Source of the DNA: Blepharisma japonicum
Taxonomy: Eukaryota; Ciliophora; Heterotrichea; Heterotrichida; Blepharismidae
NCBI GenBank assembly: GCA_949751835.1
Contig: CATKHK010000040.1
Span: forward strand, 248,001 to 312,000
Direction of reading: 5' to 3'
Length of the DNA stretch: 64,000 bases
In this document: piece by piece, positions 11,514 through 21,339 of the stretch
Position numbering within the stretch: position 1 is the stretch's first letter
How the letters are laid out: each line of letters starts with the position of its first letter
Position numbers and translations under genes: made by a program
Notes under the pieces: model-generated
Seen by the model: the letters and a program-made list of their open reading frames with translations, nothing else
Told to the model about the DNA's origin: nothing
Database searches by the model: none

Positions 11514-12986
11514 ATGGAGATTGTTAAAAGAGCTCACAAGTATTTAACCCAAGACGCTGTATATTGTACAGGAAGGAGGATGACCTATAACCATCTTCAT
11601 AAACATTCAAGTTTAGTGAGTGAAAGGATCCTAAACTCCAGGCTTGATCTGAGTTCTGAAAGAATTTCATTTTTAATCCCGCAAACATATGAATACATTG
11701 CATGCCAATGGGGAATCTGAAAATCGGGTGGAGTTGCTGTCCCTCTTTGTCCTCAGCATTCTTTGCAGGAAATGGAATATATGATCACTCAATCCAGATC
11801 ATCTCTAATTTTATGCCATAACCAGTATCTACCAAAATTACAGCCAGTGGGTGAAAAACTCAATATAGAGGTTCTACCTATCAGCAATTTTTCTGAAACA
11901 ATCAATAGCAATTTTAATGATTCTTATCGGGTTATGAGAAAAGATAGGCCAGCAATGATAATCTATACATCCGGAACTACAGGAAAGCCAAAAGGGGTTG
12001 TTCATACCCATGAGAGTATTGAAGCGCAAGTGCAAGCTCTAGTGACTTCGTGGGAATGAACTTCTAGAGACCATATTCTAGAAACTTTGCCTTTACATCA
12101 TATTCATGGAATCGTTAATATATTAGGCTGCGCTCTTTATTCAGGAGCTAAAATTACAATGCATCCAAAATTTGATGCTAAACAAGTATGAAGCGAATTT
12201 TCGAAAAATGATGATTTAAATGTTTTTATGGCAGTTCCAACAATTTATTCAAAACTTCTTAATGAATGGGAAAATTTTGATGAAACGACAAGAGCGCAGC
12301 TGAGAAATTCTTTAAGGAAATTTAGATTAATGGTCTCTGGGTCCATGGCACTTACAGATTTTGTGTTTAATCAATGGAGGAATATAACCGGGCATACTTT
12401 ATTAGAAAGATATGGAATGAGCGAAACAGGCATGATTTTATCAAACCCTCTTAACGGTCTACGCAGACCAGGATGGGTTGGAAAACCACTTCCAGGTGTT
12501 GAAGTAAAGACAACAGACGGCGAGCTCCTAGTTCGAGGCCCTGCAATTTTTAAAGAATATTTCGACAATCCCAAGGCCACTTCAGAATCTTATGACAGCG
12601 AAAAATATTTTAAAACTGGGGATATTGTAGAAGTTGACCCTATGACTCAAGACTATAAAATCCTAGGCAGAGCAAGTGCTGATATCATAAAATCAGGAGG
12701 CTTCAAAATCTCAGCTCTTGATATAGAAAGAGAATTAATGGAACATCCTGATATTGACGAAGTCTCAATAGTAGGAGTTCCTCATGAAGAATATGGCCAA
12801 ATTATAGGAATGATTTATAAAAGCAAAAATAACGTGGAATTTAAGCTTGACGAGCTGCAAAAATGGTGTAGAGAAAGACTAGCTCCATATAAGCTGCCTA
12901 GAGTTCTTCTCAAAGTCAATGAAATTCCAAGAAACCAAATGGGGAAAATCAATAAAAAAGAGCTTTTGCATCTGTTTAAGAAGTAA
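11514..12986 (+). CDS. ACSF3: Malonyl-CoA synthetase (ACSF3-like acyl-CoA synthetase)
   Basis: 490 aa, ATG 11514 to TAA 12984-12986, with TGA as Trp at 11718, 12057 and 12189. It is an adenylate-forming enzyme: it activates a small dicarboxylate (malonate, perhaps methylmalonate) to its CoA thioester. Visible motifs are the AMP-binding loop YTSGTTGKPKG (about residue 149), LPLHHIHGIVN, the adenine-binding ERYGMSETGM followed by ILSNPLN (typical of ACSF3), the hinge GRASADIIKSGGFKIS, and the C-terminal catalytic lysine motif NQMGKINKKEL. Human ACSF3 is mitochondrial and feeds mitochondrial fatty-acid synthesis; I see no clear targeting peptide here, so location is open. Length is somewhat shorter than animal ACSF3, consistent with a missing presequence. 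Its stop codon lies one base from the stop codon of the convergent LSm7 gene. Confidence 0.93.
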
Positions 12987-12987
12987 A

Positions 12988-13254
12988 CTATTTATTAGTA
13001 AATGGATTTTCTGTCTCTTCAACTTGGTCTGGCATTATTGCAGTTATCATTTGGCCTCTCACAATTACAATGCCGAGTTCACGGGTGTTTCCATTGTAGT
13101 CTTCTACAGTATCTTCTAATACAACATTAGGGATTTTGTCATATGAGCCTAAAATCCCTGTAAGCTCTCTTCCTCCTACCAAACTTACCCTGATTTTTGT
13201 TTTGTAATATTCTGAGAGATCAATTATGGTTTCTTTTTTCAACTCTTCTCCCAT
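12988..13254 (-). CDS. LSM7: U6 snRNA-associated Sm-like protein LSm7
   Basis: 88 aa, ATG 13254 to TAG at 12988-12990. Sm1 motif at residues ~12-47 (IRVSLVGGRELTGILGSYDK) and Sm2 at ~58-73 (LGIVIVRGQMI). The C-terminal NPF is characteristic of LSm7 and argues against LSm5 or SmG. LSm7 is part of the LSm2-8 ring on U6 snRNA (splicing) and of LSm1-7 (mRNA decay). Slightly shorter than animal LSm7 (~103 aa). The upstream gene on the same strand ends at 13280, only 25 bases before this start; the convergent malonyl-CoA synthetase ends one base away, so the 3' untranslated regions must overlap. Confidence 0.93.
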   Translation of the reverse strand: MGEELKKETIIDLSEYYKTKIRVSLVGGRELTGILGSYDKIPNVVLEDTVEDYNGNTRELGIVIVRGQMITAIMPDQVEETENPFTNK

Positions 13255-13279
13255 AATTTATATAAAACATTATTATTTA

Positions 13280-15805
13280 TTAGTGATTTGACAGAAAAGT
13301 CTTAATTTTTTCGACTTTTTCTGAAAACTTGTATTTAATTAGCCCGGGCAAGATTGAGCGCATCAAGTCTAAGGCTTTGACCCTTTCAAAAGACTCTTCT
13401 AATAGAAAAGATTTTCAGTAAAGGCCTTTAATTTTTAAAGCTTCAGTGTGTTTTTTAATCTTTTTGTGCTTAAGAATTGATAAATAGTCCTCTATAGCAT
13501 AAAGTCCGTCTGGAATACAAACTCTTTTTATTACTGCAATTTTTGCGATTTTATATAAAAAATGAGGGTTTGAGCATATTGGAAAAACTAAAGCTGACCC
13601 TCCTCTAGGAGTTTCTATTGGAATTGCATTTTTGTCTTTTGTCTTTGTTTCTGGGTCATCATCAAAATCTGTTTGAATCGTAAGTGAAGTATATCTTTCA
13701 GATCTTCCTGTAAGGCTTCTGTTTGTGCTGAAATGTCTGATTTCTTTGGCTAAATCGAATTTTTTAGTTTCATCATTTGTGGAATATGTGTCGATAGATA
13801 TATTAGTTTCTTGAGGCCTACCAGGAATGTAGGTCTGCATATAATACTGTAAATCAACTTGAGAATTTTTATAATTTGAAAAATTATAAGAGCTTGAATT
13901 TTCCTCAATTTTTGTACTAACCTCTTTTAGCTCACTCAATGTGACAGCTTTTCTTATAGCTTTAATATAAGGAATTTCACCATGTGATAATGGCGGGAAC
14001 ACTTTTGCAAGGCATTTAAGAATTATAATCGCTTTTGCTGGGTTGGAATTTTCTATTAATTTCGCATATTTAATGTGGGCTTGGACTCATAATGGTATAG
14101 GCAGAGTAGGGTTTTTGGCTTTTTTTATCATTTCTTTTGCATATTTTTTTATGCTTGCTTGGTCATGACTGTGCCCTAAATAATGAAATAATTGTTCGTA
14201 GGCTTTGAAATTTAAGGTTTTTGATTTAATTGCTTCCTCTGTGAGCGTTATTGCGTCATCTTCATTGCCACAAGATCATGAAATTTTGGCTAAATAGATA
14301 TCTGAATAACCTTTTTGAAAATTTTTTAACTGCTCACATTGAATTTTATGCTTTTCTATGTCAAATTTATTCCCAAATTTAGTAGAAGTTTTGCTATCAA
14401 TATGCTCTATTATATCGATTTTTGGCTGAATTTCTTCGAATTTTTTTTTAATTTCTTGAATTTTGCTTTCATCTGTGCTTTTTAAATGCTTTAATGCTTT
14501 TTTCATAGAGTAGTAAGCTTCAAATGGTTGATTATTCAATATATATGCTTTGGATAACCAATAATAAATATTTCCATACTTATTTTTACTGCTATATTCA
14601 AGACTTTCTAAGAGTGCACTTATCGCAGCTCCTCGATAATTTAAATTGCGAGATTTGGTTGCATATTTTCCATAATGATATATTAAAGCAGAGCATGTTG
14701 GCCTTTCAATAAATTTCTGCTCAAGAAGCTCAAGACAACTATGAACTTTATTTCTTTTAAAATAAGCCTTTGCATATATGATACATAATAAAATATAAAA
14801 CTGGCTGTTATCTCCTTCTGAAGCTTTTAAAAAAGCTTCAGCTGCTACATCTTCTGATAAAACATAATTTTTATTCTTATGAAAATGCTGCCACAGCACA
14901 ATATATGCTTCTGGCCTACTAGGAAATCTCTTAAGCATTTCTTTAAATAGCAAAATCCCTTTTTCTGGATTTTTATTTAAAAATAAAACCCCTCACGCTA
15001 AATATCCATAATAATTGTTATTTTCTTTTATATGGCTTGCATAATACTCAGGGAGCTCTATTTCACTCTGAACCCTTAGCAGCCCACTCATACTCAGTTC
15101 CATTAATCCTCACAGAATTTCTAAAGAAGTTGGATTTTCAATCCTCAGTGCTTCCAATAAAGATTTGCACGTAATAAAATCTCCACGAGTTTTCCAAGAC
15201 AATTTTAATTGCAAAAACGAAAACCATATTCTATAAAGATGATCTTTCGGTTTGAATTTTAATGCATTTTTAATGTAATTTAAGGCACCATCGATGTCTC
15301 TTTCATAATATAACAATCTTCCATACCCAAAATTAGCTTCATGGCAGTTGGGGATTTTTTTCAAAATTTCTTCGAACATTTTTTTGCATTGATACATTTC
15401 AAAGTCAGGAATTAAATCTTGCAATAATTTTTCATTAATAAAATATCACATTATGCAAGACCCTGTCTCCAATGTAGATTTCCTCCTAGATATTGATGCC
15501 ATTGAGGTATATCTTTTTTTACCTCTTTTACGTCCAATTTGGTCTTTCACGATCATATCAATTTTTGAGTCAGAAAACATTGATAATCTTGGAGACTCAG
15601 ATTTTGATTCAGGGGTTTTAAATAGGATGTTTCTTTTGGAAAATCGGATTTTCGCTTCAATTGTTTTGGCAAAATTTCCAGATGAGCGAGACTTATCGGA
15701 GAATTCGTCTTGGTCAGCTTCACCATGATAAGGATCAAATAGTTCAATTTGGTAGTCAGATGGAGCTCTTTTATTGCCACTTGCAAATGATGAGAAAATA
15801 CTCAT
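13280..15805 (-). CDS. TPR-repeat protein of unknown function
   Basis: 841 aa in a single frame from ATG 15805 to TAA at 13280-13282, reading several TGA codons as Trp (for example at 15446-15448 and 13415-13417). The N-terminal ~120 residues are polar and Ser/Arg/Lys-rich and probably disordered. From residue ~125 on it is made of helical tetratricopeptide-like repeats, for instance ANFGYGRLLYYERDIDGALN and GNIYYWLSKAYILNNQPFEA with the usual W/Y-L-G-Y-A spacing. TPR arrays act as protein-binding scaffolds (APC/C, intraflagellar transport, BBSome and others); I cannot assign a specific complex. It is followed 25 bases downstream by LSM7 on the same strand. No introns needed. Confidence 0.85.
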
Positions 15806-16107
15806 TTAATGTCTATTTTTATAAAAAATTTGAAAAATTAATTTCACCATTTTTTAATCAAATTTTAGCAGCATTTATTTCCCAATTATATTAGGATTTA
15901 ATAGTAAGATATAAGAAAGGTGAGTTTTCAATATATTCAGCAATTTAGATTTAATTATAAAGATAAATAATTAAAAATCATTTAATTTTTTCCAAATCTT
16001 GCATATATTACTGCATTTTATAATTATTTAAGTATTTTATCATCTCTACTAATTTTTCAAGCTTTATAAAAATTGCTTCTTAATTATAATTATCATTAAA
16101 TCTATTC
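15806..16107. other. Intergenic spacer, nothing seen
   Basis: 302 bases, very AT-rich, between the start of the TPR gene and the 3' end of the aspartic protease gene (both minus strand). It should hold the TPR promoter and the protease 3' end; no motif stands out. Confidence 0.6.
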
Positions 16108-17331
16108 TTATTTATGGACAGCTTCTGCTAAGCCAACTCTGTTATTATCTCTATCATATACGCTATAATACGATGATAAGAAAATATCACCAAGTACCCA
16201 CAATGGGCCACTAGGTTCAGGGACATCAAGACCCATAATCGCTAATGTGCACTCGCTAAAATCATCAGAATGCATTCCGGGGTTATTTTCACCGTCATCA
16301 TCAATAGTAATCACGTAGTCTTTAGATTTAATCCTATATTCTTTTCCTTTAATCACAAATACAAAATCAGGGTATTTTTCAAAACTTGTGCAGTCTGAGT
16401 CTAAATTTTCATAAATCGCAAATAAATGCTCAAAAGGCGCTGCAAGTAGCGAAGTCCCTGTGTCCACAGCTCCTCTACAAGGTTTTTTCTCACATAATCC
16501 TAAGCTTTTCTCTCCAAGCTTAATATCTTCAATTTCAATAAGCCAATAATACTCAAACCCTTCCATAACTGGCACCCAATTGATTTCCCCTTTAAACTTC
16601 TTCTCATTAACATCTCCCACCATTAATTCTGAGGTCTCATGTGGATCTAGCGAATAATAAAATGCAAAAATATTATTTTCCAATAGTCCAGATTTGATAA
16701 CATTATCAAAGACAGGGAGTGTCCCCTCAGCTGCTAAAGATGGAAACGCTAAGCCCAGCAGCCCACAGAATTTGCCATCATCAAAAACTTCTCCTTCTTC
16801 ATCAGTTATTTCCCCAAAGGTTTGGTGATGTAAAGTTAGCCCTGCAAAAGTGACAGTGTCATAATTGATAATTCCTTCAATAGAGCCAGTCCCAAATGTG
16901 ACCTCGACTTGAGGTCCGTAAGTTTCATAGTCGCTGCTTTTTGTGTGGTCATAAGCATCATGCTGCAGACATGGTGGGTCTTTACAAAGCTTGGAATTTA
17001 TCCAAAAATTGGCACTTCCGGTATCAAAAATGACGTCGAGAAACTGTGGAGGATTCCCGATGCCTACAGAGCCGACAAATTGGGTATTTGCAAAGTTTTT
17101 TAGCTTGATTTTTGATTTCGAATGAGATTTTAAGGATAAAAAATTGTTGGAAGGTGTATCTGAAAGAGAGATGGGTGATGTTTGGGATTTTGAGACAAGA
17201 GATATAAGGGCTTGCTTTTCCTGCTTATTTAGAGATATTCGTTTTAATGGAATTTGAAATGATGAAGGGGATAAAGACTTTTGATAAGCTAGGATAAGTG
17301 TAAATGCTAAGAGGAAGATGATAAACTTCAT
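16108..17331 (-). CDS. Secreted or lysosomal aspartic protease (cathepsin D/pepsin family A1)
   Basis: 407 aa, ATG 17331 to TAA at 16108-16110, with no in-frame TGA. A clear signal peptide (MKFIIFLLAFTLILAYQ) is followed by a propeptide of ~65 residues and then the two-lobed A1 fold. The first catalytic motif is VIFDTGSANFWI (Asp ~103) and the second GAVDTGTSLLAAP (Asp ~290). The flap region contains VEVTFGTGSIEG and the C-terminus PLWVLGDIFLSSYYSVYDRD is the usual end of the second lobe. Paired Cys flank the first motif (CKDPPC). It is probably delivered to food vacuoles or lysosomes, as for ciliate cathepsin D-like enzymes; exact compartment is inference. Confidence 0.95.
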   Translation of the reverse strand: MKFIIFLLAFTLILAYQKSLSPSSFQIPLKRISLNKQEKQALISLVSKSQTSPISLSDTPSNNFLSLKSHSKSKIKLKNFANTQFVGSVGIGNPPQFLDVIFDTGSANFWINSKLCKDPPCLQHDAYDHTKSSDYETYGPQVEVTFGTGSIEGIINYDTVTFAGLTLHHQTFGEITDEEGEVFDDGKFCGLLGLAFPSLAAEGTLPVFDNVIKSGLLENNIFAFYYSLDPHETSELMVGDVNEKKFKGEINWVPVMEGFEYYWLIEIEDIKLGEKSLGLCEKKPCRGAVDTGTSLLAAPFEHLFAIYENLDSDCTSFEKYPDFVFVIKGKEYRIKSKDYVITIDDDGENNPGMHSDDFSECTLAIMGLDVPEPSGPLWVLGDIFLSSYYSVYDRDNNRVGLAEAVHK

Positions 17332-17600
17332 TATCCGTTTTAAATATTAAGAATGCATACGAGAAATATGAGAGAGAAAAGTTAATATTTTTTAAACAAT
17401 TATACGCAATTAGTTTTTAAATATTATTCTAGATATTAGTTCTTTAGATTGGATAGAGATAAGAGTAAGCATTTTAAATTTTAACTATTTAAATTATATA
17501 AATTCAAGCTATCATAAATAGTTACTTTATTATAGGTCTTCAACGGATTCCAATAACCCCTCTCATCGCATCAATATTACTTCCAACATATCTTTCAAAT

Positions 17601-17987
17601 CTAAAATACATGTTCCAAAGGGTGTTCAAAGTTTTGAAGCTTAAATAGCTTTATGGTGTTGTCTGTTTCCTTAATATCAATTCTGATATCTTTCATATTC
17701 CAATAAAATCTGCGCTGCTTTTCTCCAACCTTGCTATCTTGTTTATGAGAGTGATAAGAATAGCCAAATTGATATTTACTTCTGAGATTGTGAGCTTGGA
17801 ACTTTCTTTTGACATAATTATCATTTTTTTGAGTCTGAATTTCTTCTGAGTCATCTGGGGTGCTTCCTGCTGCAGGATAGCTGCCTCCGCTTATAATATA
17901 GCTAACAGTAGACGAGCATGTGGGGCATTTCTTTACAGTGTTGCCGGACCTGCATCCGAATCTCTTCTGGCGTCTCATATTTATCAA
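17601..17987 (-). CDS. Small CxxC protein, tandem paralogue 1
   Basis: 128 aa, ATG 17987 to TAG at 17601-17603. It starts MRRQKRFGCRSGNTVKKCPTC, a basic segment with a C...CPxC pair that could bind a metal ion with other residues, then SYIISGG, an acidic DDSEEI patch and a C-terminal half ending FKLQNFEHPLEHVF. The gene at 19250-19627 encodes a clear paralogue over the full length. I do not recognise the family. Downstream of the stop, in another frame, is an open stretch (MYFRFERYVGSNIDAM..., about 17515-17612) that also reads like protein; since both paralogues stop at the same aligned position I take the stop as genuine. Confidence 0.8.
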   Translation of the reverse strand: MINMRRQKRFGCRSGNTVKKCPTCSSTVSYIISGGSYPAAGSTPDDSEEIQTQKNDNYVKRKFQAHNLRSKYQFGYSYHSHKQDSKVGEKQRRFYWNMKDIRIDIKETDNTIKLFKLQNFEHPLEHVF

Positions 17988-19249
17988 AATTGATAATGAT
18001 TTCTTTTATTTCTCATGAAATTCTATTCAAAGCTAATTAAATTATTTATCAATAATCCCCGCTTTATATTGAACATTTTACATATATTTCTTTAAAAGCA
18101 GTATCCAAAACTATAGAATTTTGCATACTCACAGCTTCCTTTAAATTGTTGTTAATTCCTTTTACATTCAATAAGTTTTGTCTCACCTCTTCCTCTATGA
18201 TATTGATTGCAATAAGAATTTTATCTTTTACCCAAGATTGTTGGCTTGATTAATTTTTTAATCTGTTTTCAGGAGATTAGTGGATATGCATCCTTCCTAA
18301 TTATCATGCTTTCAATTAAAAATTTCGTCTAATTCTATTTTGCACATGGGCATCTTTTTATAATATTTCCTAATGCACAACCAAATCACTTCTATCTTCT
18401 CTTTTATTTAAAATTTTTTTCTAAAATTTATTAAAATGAAATGATCGAGTTTAGGCTTATATTAATGACAAAATTTCTCCGCTATATAAATATAGTATTT
18501 AGGGGTCTTTTCGACTAAATAAATTTTTTAATATTTGACCAATTATGAAATAAAAATTTTATAAATAATTTTTGAATAATGCCATGATTTTCCTAAAAAA
18601 ATATAGAAAATAATTTATAGAAAAAATAAGGTAGATAATTTTAAATTAAAAATTGACCTCAGTCTTGATATATTGATACTAAGAAACTAATTAGTATTTT
18701 TTCAAATATTCTATTAGAACTAACTAGGTTTTTAAGCTTTTAATTACTAAAGTAATTCTTTCTCCCATGTTATTGAGATCCAGTCAGTCCTTTCGATAGG
18801 GTCTTTAAAGGTCGTTTAACTATCTATCTATTTTTCTCGTTATAAAAGTCTATATCGGTGTATGAGCCGATTTTTTTTTATAAAAACACTCCATGTAGTA
18901 TTTTATCTTGCTCCTCTTACAAATTTGAACATGAAATGAATGATTAGTGCAATATTTAGCATGATATAAGCCACAACATTTTAGGTCATATTTTCAATTC
19001 ATTATATGATGACTCTTATCTTTAATTAATTTTATATTATTTATATCAAAATAAGATCTATTTTTTTATAAGTAAGAATATCTACAAGAAAAAGCTTTTA
19101 GCTATATGAGTTAGTTTCATACCTAAGGAAGCCGCGTTAATACATAAAAAAATTATAAATATAAAATTATTATGAGCCTGTTAATTTTATTATTGATATG
19201 ATAAACCGCTTATTTCCATCTAGCTGCATTTAAGGAAATTCTCTCTAGC
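17988..19249. other. Intergenic region between the two small paralogues
   Basis: 1.26 kb of AT-rich sequence between copies 1 and 2 of the small CxxC gene. Apart from the coding-like remnant at 18064-18400 (separate entry) I see no gene, RNA or repeat. Confidence 0.5.
18064..18400 (-). pseudogene. Possible decayed gene fragment
   Basis: On the minus strand, 18249-18064 is open for 61 codons with protein-like content (QSWVKDKILIAINIIEEEV ... DTAFKEIYVKCSI, then TAA). Just upstream, in another frame, 18395-18303 reads EVIWLCIRKYYKKMPMCKIE and on to FNWKHDN before a TAG. The two parts cannot be joined by a 15- or 16-nt intron that I can find, so a broken host gene is more likely than an intact one. 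Family unknown. Confidence 0.25.
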
Positions 19250-19627
19250 CTAAACAATAAGTTCGAAAGGATGCTGAATCTTCTGAAGCTTAAACAATTT
19301 TATTGTGTTGTCTGTTTCCTTAATATCAATTTTAACATCTTTCCTATTCCAATAAATTTTGCGTTCCTTTTCTCAATCCTTATTATATTGGCCATGAATA
19401 TGCCTGCCATAGCCAAATTGATTTTTAGTCCTTAAATTGTGAGCCTGATACCTTCTTTTAGCATAATTATCATTTTTCTTGTTCTTAATTTCTTCGGAAT
19501 CGCTGGGGAGACATCCAGCTGGAAAATTGCTCTCGCCACTTATAATAGAGTACACAACATAAGAGCATTTGGGGCATTTTTTTATAGTGTTCCCAGACCT
19601 GCATCCGTATCTCTTCTGACGTCTCAT
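19250..19627 (-). CDS. Small CxxC protein, tandem paralogue 2
   Basis: 125 aa, ATG 19627 to TAG at 19250-19252; TGA at 19373-19375 is Trp. It begins MRRQKRYGCRSGNTIKKCPKC and ends FKLQKIQHPFELIV, aligning with the protein of 17601-17987 from end to end (shared YIISG/SIISG, DSEEI, KNDNYxKR, AHNLR, QFGY, DIKETDNTIKLFKLQ). If TGA were a stop the protein would lose its last third, which is conserved in the paralogue; this supports UGA as Trp. Function unknown. Confidence 0.85.
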
Positions 19628-19906
19628 ATTTAATTGATTTTTTAAACTTAAAACTTACGCATGTGATTACTATTGACTATTTTACTAACTATTGAATAAT
19701 TCTGAAAATTTATATTAAAATATCTTTAAATTAGACTGCATCTGGCAGACACTTGCATATTCTATTAATTCGTCTAATTCTTCATTGAAACTTTAATTAA
19801 GAGTGGGATTCAGATTATATAATGAAATTAATTGGACTGGCAAGTTCTTGCAACGCAAAAATTAAAAATTCATATAGCTAAATATTACAGAATTTTAGCA
19901 AACAAT

Positions 19907-20590
19907 TTAATCAGTTGAAAACATGATCGATCCAGATTCATTTCTACTACTGCATAAAATATTTCTCTGTGAATTTTCATAACTCAAAAAATTGTTTTTC
20001 TTCTCGCACGAAAAATTAGATTTTGGCCTCCTTGCCAGCTTGTCTCCAAGCCTTTGCTGTCCTCAATTTCCAATTTTTATTATTTTCTCTTTTTTAATAT
20101 TTTGAAATTTCACATCAATTTCTTTATCAGTAATATCTTGAGTTGAGCCCACTGCAGAGTACTCAATAGGCCTATTCTCAAGAGTTTTAAAGTCAATAAA
20201 TGACTCTTCTTTATCTGCACCTTGATTTTCTATTTCTTTTTCCCTAAAAATTGAATTTTTAATCCAATGATAAGTCTCCGTTTTATTTTCCTCTATCAAA
20301 TTTAAACTCATCCTAATATTTTTTCGAATTTTATATCTTGGGCTTGACTTTGCAGTCAATGAGTGGCTTTGACTAGCTGATTTTTTAGGTTTTTTGGAAA
20401 ATTTAAGCTTCTCATAAACAAGCTTAAGCTCATCATCAATTTCTTTGGTAAAACTAAAAGAAATCCCTTTTCTAGGTGTTTTTTGCTTTAGCTGGGTTAA
20501 GGAAGAACAGCTACGAGGAGAACTCAACCCAGACCTGACTATTTCTTTTCTTTCAGGCGTTAATAAAACACTTTTATTTGTATTTTTCAT
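19907..20590 (-). CDS. Unknown basic, probably disordered protein
   Basis: 227 aa, ATG 20590 to TAA at 19907-19909, with one TGA (20063-20065) as Trp. The sequence is Ser/Lys-rich with SP and TP sites (LLTPERKE, SSPRSCSS, KTPRKG), the pattern of a phosphorylated, partly disordered protein. The last ~50 residues after the TGA are rather different in composition, so the true C-terminus is a little less sure. It is transcribed away from the gene at 20646 across 55 bases. I do not recognise it. Confidence 0.7.
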
Positions 20591-20645
20591 TTATGGCTAT
20601 TCAATATATATAATTCTCAATTGCCAATTTTTTAATATTATACTA
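20591..20645. promoter_or_regulatory. 55-bp divergent promoter region
   Basis: The whole space between two start codons (20590 minus, 20646 plus). It is almost pure A/T and must contain both start regions. No recognised element is visible. Confidence 0.5.
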
Positions 20646-21320
20646 ATGAAATGCATTGTAATCCCGAGGGTCACTTTTTCTTCACAAAATAGCTCTCCGG
20701 AACGAATAAAATCAGCGGATTCAACTCACAGGAGTATTTTTGCAAAACAAGCTTTTATATCAAGGATACGAAAGAAAGCGACTATAGGAATCCAATGCAA
20801 CTCTACTGAAGAATTTTCAGAACCAAAAATGATTAATGCTTCTTTTACTACCCGTCAAAAATCCAAGCATCGGTGCTCTAGTAGTCTGCTTATCGAGCAT
20901 CACGAAAGATATGAATTCGCCCCTTCTAAAAAAAGAAGTATAGAAAAACCTAAAATTTTTAGCATAACGCCTCAGCCTGCCACGCCAGAAAGTACGCCCA
21001 AAAAGGTGTCTGGTATTTCAAAAATTCAAAGCACATATGATATTATAAAAGGTGTTAAACCAAACTTATTACTATATAAGGTAAGAAGTGCCACTAATAT
21101 CAGGAAAAATAAAATCTGCTTTAAATCGCCTGGGCATTATGAATCCAAAAAAACCCTGAAAATAACATCATCTGAAATTAAAAATAAAAATTTTTTGGAA
21201 AAAATTAAGTCTGCAAATGACAAAAGTATGATAATTCAGAAGGTTGACAACTTATATCGATCAAAATTTTTGAGAAATCCAAATTTAATTGGAATTAATG
21301 TAAAAAACTATATACCTTAA
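20646..21320 (+). CDS. Unknown basic Ser/Lys-rich protein
   Basis: 224 aa from ATG 20646 to TAA 21318-21320. The frame is open further upstream (to 20445), but that part overlaps the divergent gene antisense, and the ATG at 20646 sits in a typical A-rich leader, so I chose it. The protein has many Ser/Thr-Pro sites (ITPQPATPESTPKK) and short helical basic stretches; it looks disordered and perhaps cytoskeleton-associated. It ends only 19 bases before the kelch gene start. Confidence 0.75.
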   Translation: MKCIVIPRVTFSSQNSSPERIKSADSTHRSIFAKQAFISRIRKKATIGIQCNSTEEFSEPKMINASFTTRQKSKHRCSSSLLIEHHERYEFAPSKKRSIEKPKIFSITPQPATPESTPKKVSGISKIQSTYDIIKGVKPNLLLYKVRSATNIRKNKICFKSPGHYESKKTLKITSSEIKNKNFLEKIKSANDKSMIIQKVDNLYRSKFLRNPNLIGINVKNYIP

Positions 21321-21339
21321 GATATTTAATATTTAAATT

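Noticed and set aside
17515-17612. C-terminal extension of small paralogue 1 in another frame (MYFRFERYVGSNIDAM)
   Set aside because: Both paralogues stop at the same aligned position, and no 15- or 16-nt intron links the frames, so I kept the shorter protein.
20445-20645. N-terminal extension of the gene at 20646
   Set aside because: The extra 67 codons overlap the divergent gene antisense and precede an ATG in a typical A-rich leader.
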